Of a stretch of DNA of 8,330 bases, positions 5,583 to 8,330 are shown one piece after another. The notes below the pieces were generated by a model. The model did no database searches. It was not told the DNA's origin and saw only the letters and a list, made by a program, of their open reading frames with translations. Source of the DNA: Pseudomonadota bacterium (GTDB taxonomy: Bacteria; Desulfobacterota; Desulfobacteria; Desulfobacterales; Desulfobacteraceae); assembly GCA_018812385.1 (NCBI GenBank), contig JAHJDU010000508.1, forward strand, positions 1 through 8,330. The letters are read 5' to 3'. The translations under genes were made by a program, and so were the position numbers. Every line of letters starts with the position of its first letter. The stretch's first letter is position 1.

Positions 5583-6552
5583 GGTTCAGCTCCTTTTGGT
5601 TTTCCTGGTGTTTGTAAATAAGGCTGGGAGACTCCATAAATACTTTGGTGTCCGGCGGAACGGAATGGGTAAGCCAGACATTACCCCCTACAATGGACCG
5701 GGCACCAATGGTGGTTTCGCCTCCCAGGATGGTGGCGCCGGAATAGATAATGACATCGTCCTCAATGGTTGGATGGCGTTTGGCCTCCCTGAGTTTTTCT
5801 CCAGCATCTGGGGGAAGAGACAAGGCTCCGATGGTAACATTCTGATACAATCTGACATTATTGCCCACCACACTGGTTTCGCCCACAACAACACCTGTCC
5901 CATGATCAATGACAAATCGTTCTCCTATTTTTGCACCAGGGTGGATATCAATCCCGGTAAGGCTATGGGCATGTTCCGTCATGATTCTCGGTAGCTGGGG
6001 AACATTTAAGTTGAATAGGATGTTGGCAATCCTGTAAACTGTGATGGCGAATAATCCAGGGTAAGAAAAAATGACTTCATCATGACTTTTTGCAGCTGGA
6101 TCTCCATCATAGGCACCTTTTACATCTTCAGCCAGGGATACGCGAAGGTTGGGAATCGCCTGGATAACTTTTAGCGCAATTTTATTGCCGCTGCCCTCAC
6201 ATTCTGAGCATGCATGACCATACCGCAGGCAATCGTGTCTCAGTACGTGAATAATTTGTTCAGACAGAATATCATAAAGCTGGGATATGCCCTGTCCTAA
6301 ATTGTAGACAAGATTTGCCCCGTCAATTTTTTCACCTGAAAAATAGCCAGGGAAAAGAATTTCCCTGAATTTATCAATCATTTCTTTTACGCTTGTTGAA
6401 AAATGAATTGGTTCATCCCCGATATGGGCAAAACACCTCTCATCATCCATTGATTTAAGAATGGTATTGATGGCATGTGGTAATTCTTTGCGATAATCGG
6501 AAGCATTATTTCTTTCCGTACGGCATACGCTGTTTATAATAAAATCATCCAT
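5566..6552 (-). CDS. cysE: Serine O-acetyltransferase, EpsC type
   Basis: This 328-residue enzyme acetylates serine with acetyl-CoA, the first committed step of cysteine synthesis. Residues 1-~190 are a long N-terminal region. Residues ~200-310 form the hexapeptide-repeat left-handed beta helix: GIDIHPGAKIG, the catalytic Asp216-His217 in IDHGTGVVVGET, NVTIGALS, His260 in KRHPTIEDDV (equivalents of E. coli Asp157, His158 and His193), then GGNVWLTHSVPP. The pattern KGAYDGDPAAKS and the GALS...KRHPTI spacing are typical of the EpsC subgroup, not the shorter E. coli CysE. A cysteine cluster (Cys108, Cys115, Cys118 in HDCLRYGHACSEC) recurs in this subgroup and may be a metal or redox site (inference). 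The protein ends in ELNHEYQT, not the C-terminal Ile known to insert into CysK. The start lies 5 bp after the HTH gene stop, with AAGGAA inside that gene's last codons. Confidence 0.94.
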   Translation of the reverse strand: MDDFIINSVCRTERNNASDYRKELPHAINTILKSMDDERCFAHIGDEPIHFSTSVKEMIDKFREILFPGYFSGEKIDGANLVYNLGQGISQLYDILSEQIIHVLRHDCLRYGHACSECEGSGNKIALKVIQAIPNLRVSLAEDVKGAYDGDPAAKSHDEVIFSYPGLFAITVYRIANILFNLNVPQLPRIMTEHAHSLTGIDIHPGAKIGERFVIDHGTGVVVGETSVVGNNVRLYQNVTIGALSLPPDAGEKLREAKRHPTIEDDVIIYSGATILGGETTIGARSIVGGNVWLTHSVPPDTKVFMESPSLIYKHQENQKELNHEYQT

Positions 6553-6557
6553 TGGTC

Positions 6558-6953
6558 TTAAATTCCTTTTTCTGCTTCAAAAAAACGATTAAATACTTTG
6601 CAGGCTCTGCATTCTTTCATTTTGTCCTCCCATGAATCGTGGGCCTCTCCATTGCAGTTGGTTCCATTAATAAACCAGCATAAATCGCCAGAATTAAATT
6701 CCCAGGCCGGGCATTTTTTAAGTTTTTTTTCTGGACAATTCTGGATATCCCAACACTTTTCCGAAGGTGTATCAATGTTCAGGATAGTTCTGGAAAGCAG
6801 GAAAAGTAATTGCCGCTCAACATGGTGAGGTATTTTGCGCCAGTCTTGTTCATAGCTGTGAATTGCTTTGGTAGAGACTCCAAGAAGCTGTGCTATCTCT
6901 TTTTGGGTCTTGTTCAGCTTAGCTCTGATATCTTTGAATTTTTTGCTTTCCAT
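6558..6953 (-). CDS. Cro/C1-type HTH regulator with C-terminal two-CW Cys-rich domain
   Basis: This 131-residue protein leads the cysE-cysK operon. Residues ~6-50 are a Cro/C1-like DNA-binding domain; TQKEIAQLLGVSTKAIHSYE (16-35) is a clear helix-turn-helix. Residues 66-125 form a cysteine-rich module: Cys67-Trp68, Cys73, Cys81-Pro-Ala, Cys92-Trp93, Cys100, Cys115-x2-Cys118. The pattern (CW..NC...CPA...CW..GT.C.G...K...C..C.xF) matches the two-CW domain common in deltaproteobacterial proteins, whose seven cysteines are likely metal or Fe-S ligands; the function is not established. A sensor regulator responding to Fe-S status, redox or cysteine supply is a reasonable inference from domain content and operon position. 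The ATG (complement of 6951-6953) follows AGAGGA (complement of 6957-6962). The promoter upstream carries a dyad resembling that of the nifU operon, so the gene may be autoregulated. Confidence 0.88.
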   Translation of the reverse strand: MESKKFKDIRAKLNKTQKEIAQLLGVSTKAIHSYEQDWRKIPHHVERQLLFLLSRTILNIDTPSEKCWDIQNCPEKKLKKCPAWEFNSGDLCWFINGTNCNGEAHDSWEDKMKECRACKVFNRFFEAEKGI

Positions 6954-7014
6954 TAGTCCTCTTTTTTTTAAAATTAAAGTAAAGGAGCATCCATTATTTT
7001 TATTTTTTCATAAA

Positions 7015-7041
7015 AATATACCACATAGTGGGAGCTGTCAA
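7015..7041 (-). promoter_or_regulatory. Promoter and candidate operator of the HTH-cysE-cysK operon
   Basis: On the minus strand TTGACA (complement of 7036-7041) is followed after 15 bp by TATATT (complement of 7015-7020), or after 17 bp by TATTTT (complement of 7013-7018). The spacer contains CCACTATGTGG, a perfect CCAC/GTGG dyad with a 3-nt centre (complement of 7021-7031). Start of transcription would be near 7008, leaving a ~55-nt leader. The block CCCACTATGTGGTATATT matches the nifU promoter block (1424-1441) at 14 of 18 positions, in the same orientation relative to the -35 and -10 boxes. Confidence 0.55.
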
Positions 7042-7063
7042 TGAGAAAACTTTGCATATAGGA

Positions 7064-7080
7064 GGATAAATCAGGATAAA
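7064..7080 (+). repeat. Tandem GGATAAA direct repeat in the divergent gap
   Basis: GGATAAA occurs at 7064-7070 and 7074-7080, a 10-bp period that puts both copies on the same face of the helix. It lies between the minus-strand cys operon promoter and the putative clpB promoter. It could be an activator site, but two short A+T-rich copies may be chance. Confidence 0.2.
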
Positions 7081-7100
7081 AATAATTAAAAGGCGGCTTC

Positions 7101-7128
7101 TTGACGTTATTATTTACTGCATTACTTT
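7101..7128 (+). promoter_or_regulatory. Putative clpB promoter
   Basis: TTGACG (7101-7106) lies 16 bp ahead of TACTTT (7123-7128). The preceding base gives CTTGACG, close to the start of a heat-shock sigma32 -35 box, but no CCCCAT-like -10 lies 13-15 bp downstream. A sigma70-type promoter is therefore the better fit. The -10 is weak, as expected if expression is regulated. Confidence 0.4.
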
Positions 7129-7144
7129 ATGCAATAAATAATAA
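7107..7144. promoter_or_regulatory. 38-bp near-perfect palindrome in front of clpB
   Basis: The arms are TTATTATTTA-C-TGCAT (7107-7122) and ATGCA-A-TAAATAATAA (7129-7144). Fifteen of 16 positions pair, with a single C/A mismatch, around a 6-bp centre TACTTT that coincides with the candidate -10 box. It is not the CIRCE element bound by HrcA (TTAGCACTC-N9-GAGTGCTAA). The position, starting right after the -35 and ending 9 bp before the Shine-Dalgarno, suggests an operator. If transcription starts further upstream, it would instead be an RNA hairpin in the clpB leader. Confidence 0.6.
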
Positions 7145-7164
7145 AGAATAATGAAAGGTGTCTT

Positions 7165-8330
7165 ATGAAGCTTGATAAATTAACTATTAAATCACAGGAA
7201 CTTTTTCAGTCAGCACATGATATGGCCCAAAAGTATGGCAACCAGGCCATTGAGCCGGTCCATTTTTTAAAGGCCCTGATTGAGGATGATCAGGGAATTG
7301 TTTTTTCAATATTAAAAAAGATCGGTGCCCAGGTGGATGCCTTGAAAAAAGATATTCAGGCGGGTGTTGAAAAACTTGTAACAGTCTCGGAAGGCGCAAA
7401 CATTTATCTTTCCCAGGCTGGAAAACAGGTATTGGATCTATCATTCTCAGAAGCCGAGAAGATGAAGGACCAGTATGTGAGTCTGGAGCATATTCTTCTG
7501 ACCCTTGCCACGATGAAAGGTGAACCCTTTAATATTCTGAAACAAAATGGTGTCTCCCGGGAAGCCATCCTCACTGTGTTAAAGGATATCCGGGGAAACC
7601 AGAGTGTGACAGACCAGAATCCAGAAGAAAAATATCAGGCCCTTGAAAAATTCGGGAGGGATTTAACAAAACTTGCCCGGGATGGGAAGCTTGATCCGGT
7701 CATCGGAAGGGATGAGGAAATCCGGCGGATTGTGCAGGTTCTTTCAAGAAGGCGGAAAAATAATCCAGTACTGATTGGTGAACCTGGCGTTGGTAAAACT
7801 GCCATTGTAGAAGGCCTGGCCCAGAGAATTGTTGAAGGGGATGTGTCAGACACCTTAAAAAACAGGCGGGTGATTGCCCTTGATATGGGGGCGTTGGTTG
7901 CCGGGGCTAAGTTCCGGGGCGAGTTTGAAGAGCGTCTCAAGGCGGTATTAAAAGAGGTGGAGGCAGCCCAGGGAGAAGTGGTACTTTTTATTGATGAGCT
8001 GCATACTGTTGTTGGAGCAGGGGCAGCAGAAGGATCTGTTGATGCCTCAAATATGTTGAAACCAGCCCTTGCCAGGGGGACCTTAAGATGTGTCGGTGCT
8101 ACTACACTGAATGAATATCGAAAATATATTGAAAAAGATGCTGCCCTTGAAAGACGGTTTCAGCCGGTTTTTGCAAAAGAGCCCACTGTGGAGGATACCA
8201 TTTCCATTTTAAGGGGATTGAAAGAAAAATATGAGGTTCACCATGGCATACGGATAAAGGACTCTGCCATAGTGGCGGCTGCCACTCTGTCCAACCGGTA
8301 TATTGCAGACCGGTTTCTGCCGGACAAAGC
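7165..8330 (+). CDS. clpB: ATP-dependent disaggregase ClpB, N-terminal part (3' end outside window)
   Basis: The first 388 codons of ClpB (Hsp104 family) are present, and the frame is open to the window edge. ClpB is a cytoplasmic hexameric AAA+ machine that, with DnaK, pulls proteins out of aggregates after stress. Residues 1-~145 are the Clp N domain (MKLDKLTIKSQELFQSAHDM, EPVHFLKALI, SLEHILLTLA). The first nucleotide-binding domain follows: PVIGRDEEIRRIVQVLSRR, Walker A GEPGVGKT (205-212), Walker B VLFIDELHT (Glu278 catalytic), GAGAAEGSVDASNMLKPAL, and the arginine-finger region DAALERRFQPV (Arg330, Arg331). The window ends in NRYIADRFLPDK, before the coiled-coil M domain that would separate ClpB from ClpA/ClpC; the N-terminal sequence and close residue numbering with E. 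coli ClpB support the call. The start ATG at 7165 has AAAGG (7154-7158) upstream. An earlier ATG at 7151 is out of frame and opens only five codons. Confidence 0.96.
   Translation, partial: MKLDKLTIKSQELFQSAHDMAQKYGNQAIEPVHFLKALIEDDQGIVFSILKKIGAQVDALKKDIQAGVEKLVTVSEGANIYLSQAGKQVLDLSFSEAEKMKDQYVSLEHILLTLATMKGEPFNILKQNGVSREAILTVLKDIRGNQSVTDQNPEEKYQALEKFGRDLTKLARDGKLDPVIGRDEEIRRIVQVLSRRRKNNPVLIGEPGVGKTAIVEGLAQRIVEGDVSDTLKNRRVIALDMGALVAGAKFRGEFEERLKAVLKEVEAAQGEVVLFIDELHTVVGAGAAEGSVDASNMLKPALARGTLRCVGATTLNEYRKYIEKDAALERRFQPVFAKEPTVEDTISILRGLKEKYEVHHGIRIKDSAIVAAATLSNRYIADRFLPDK

Noticed and set aside
7060..7065. Strong AGGAGG Shine-Dalgarno-like sequence in the divergent gap
   Set aside because: No ATG, GTG or TTG start codon follows within a usable distance, and no open frame is associated.
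7107..7144. CIRCE (HrcA) element ahead of clpB
   Set aside because: The palindrome lacks the TTAGCACTC/GAGTGCTAA arms and 9-bp spacing of CIRCE.
7187..7940. Minus-strand ORFs (7187-7444 and 7635-7940) opposite clpB
   Set aside because: The plus strand encodes uninterrupted ClpB with Walker A and B motifs. The minus-strand products are low-complexity-like and lack ribosome binding sites or domains.

Overview
The window looks like a moderately A+T-rich chromosomal segment from an anaerobic, sulfate-reducer-like bacterium, most likely Desulfobacterales (deltaproteobacterial). This is inferred from gene content only: a NifU-type scaffold with NifS in place of a full isc set, stand-alone HdrC/HdrB-type proteins, an EpsC-type serine acetyltransferase, and a small helix-turn-helix protein carrying a Cys-rich two-CW domain. 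No rRNA, tRNA, CRISPR array or insertion sequence was seen.

Layout. (1) 1-459 is the 3' end of a catalase gene, beginning just before its heme-ligand tyrosine. (2) 520-1305 encodes a TIGR02757/DUF2400 family protein. (3) A 197-bp gap (1306-1502) holds a good sigma70-type promoter with a dyad in its spacer, an inverted repeat over its -35, and a leader hairpin abutting the next ribosome binding site. (4) 1503-4646 is a tight plus-strand operon of nifU-like scaffold, nifS cysteine desulfurase, hdrC-like ferredoxin and hdrB-like CCG-domain protein. (5) A hairpin overlapping both stop codons separates it from a convergent minus-strand operon (6953 down to 4656), transcribed as HTH/two-CW regulator, then cysE (EpsC type), then cysK. 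(6) A 211-bp divergent gap (6954-7164) holds the minus-strand promoter and a 38-bp near-perfect palindrome in front of clpB. (7) clpB runs off the right edge at 8330.

How the genes fit together. The minus-strand operon makes cysteine: serine acetyltransferase makes O-acetylserine and CysK adds sulfide. The plus-strand operon uses cysteine: NifS extracts its sulfur as persulfide and the NifU-like protein assembles Fe-S clusters. HdrC and HdrB are translationally coupled to NifS and may provide electron transfer or disulfide/persulfide redox chemistry, although that role is inference. The main observation is that the promoters of these two operons share a similar arrangement of TTGACA, a CCAC-N3-GTRG dyad, and TATATT (18-bp blocks identical at 14 positions). 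This suggests one regulator controls both cysteine synthesis and its use in cluster assembly. The HTH/two-CW protein at the head of the cys operon is the obvious local candidate.
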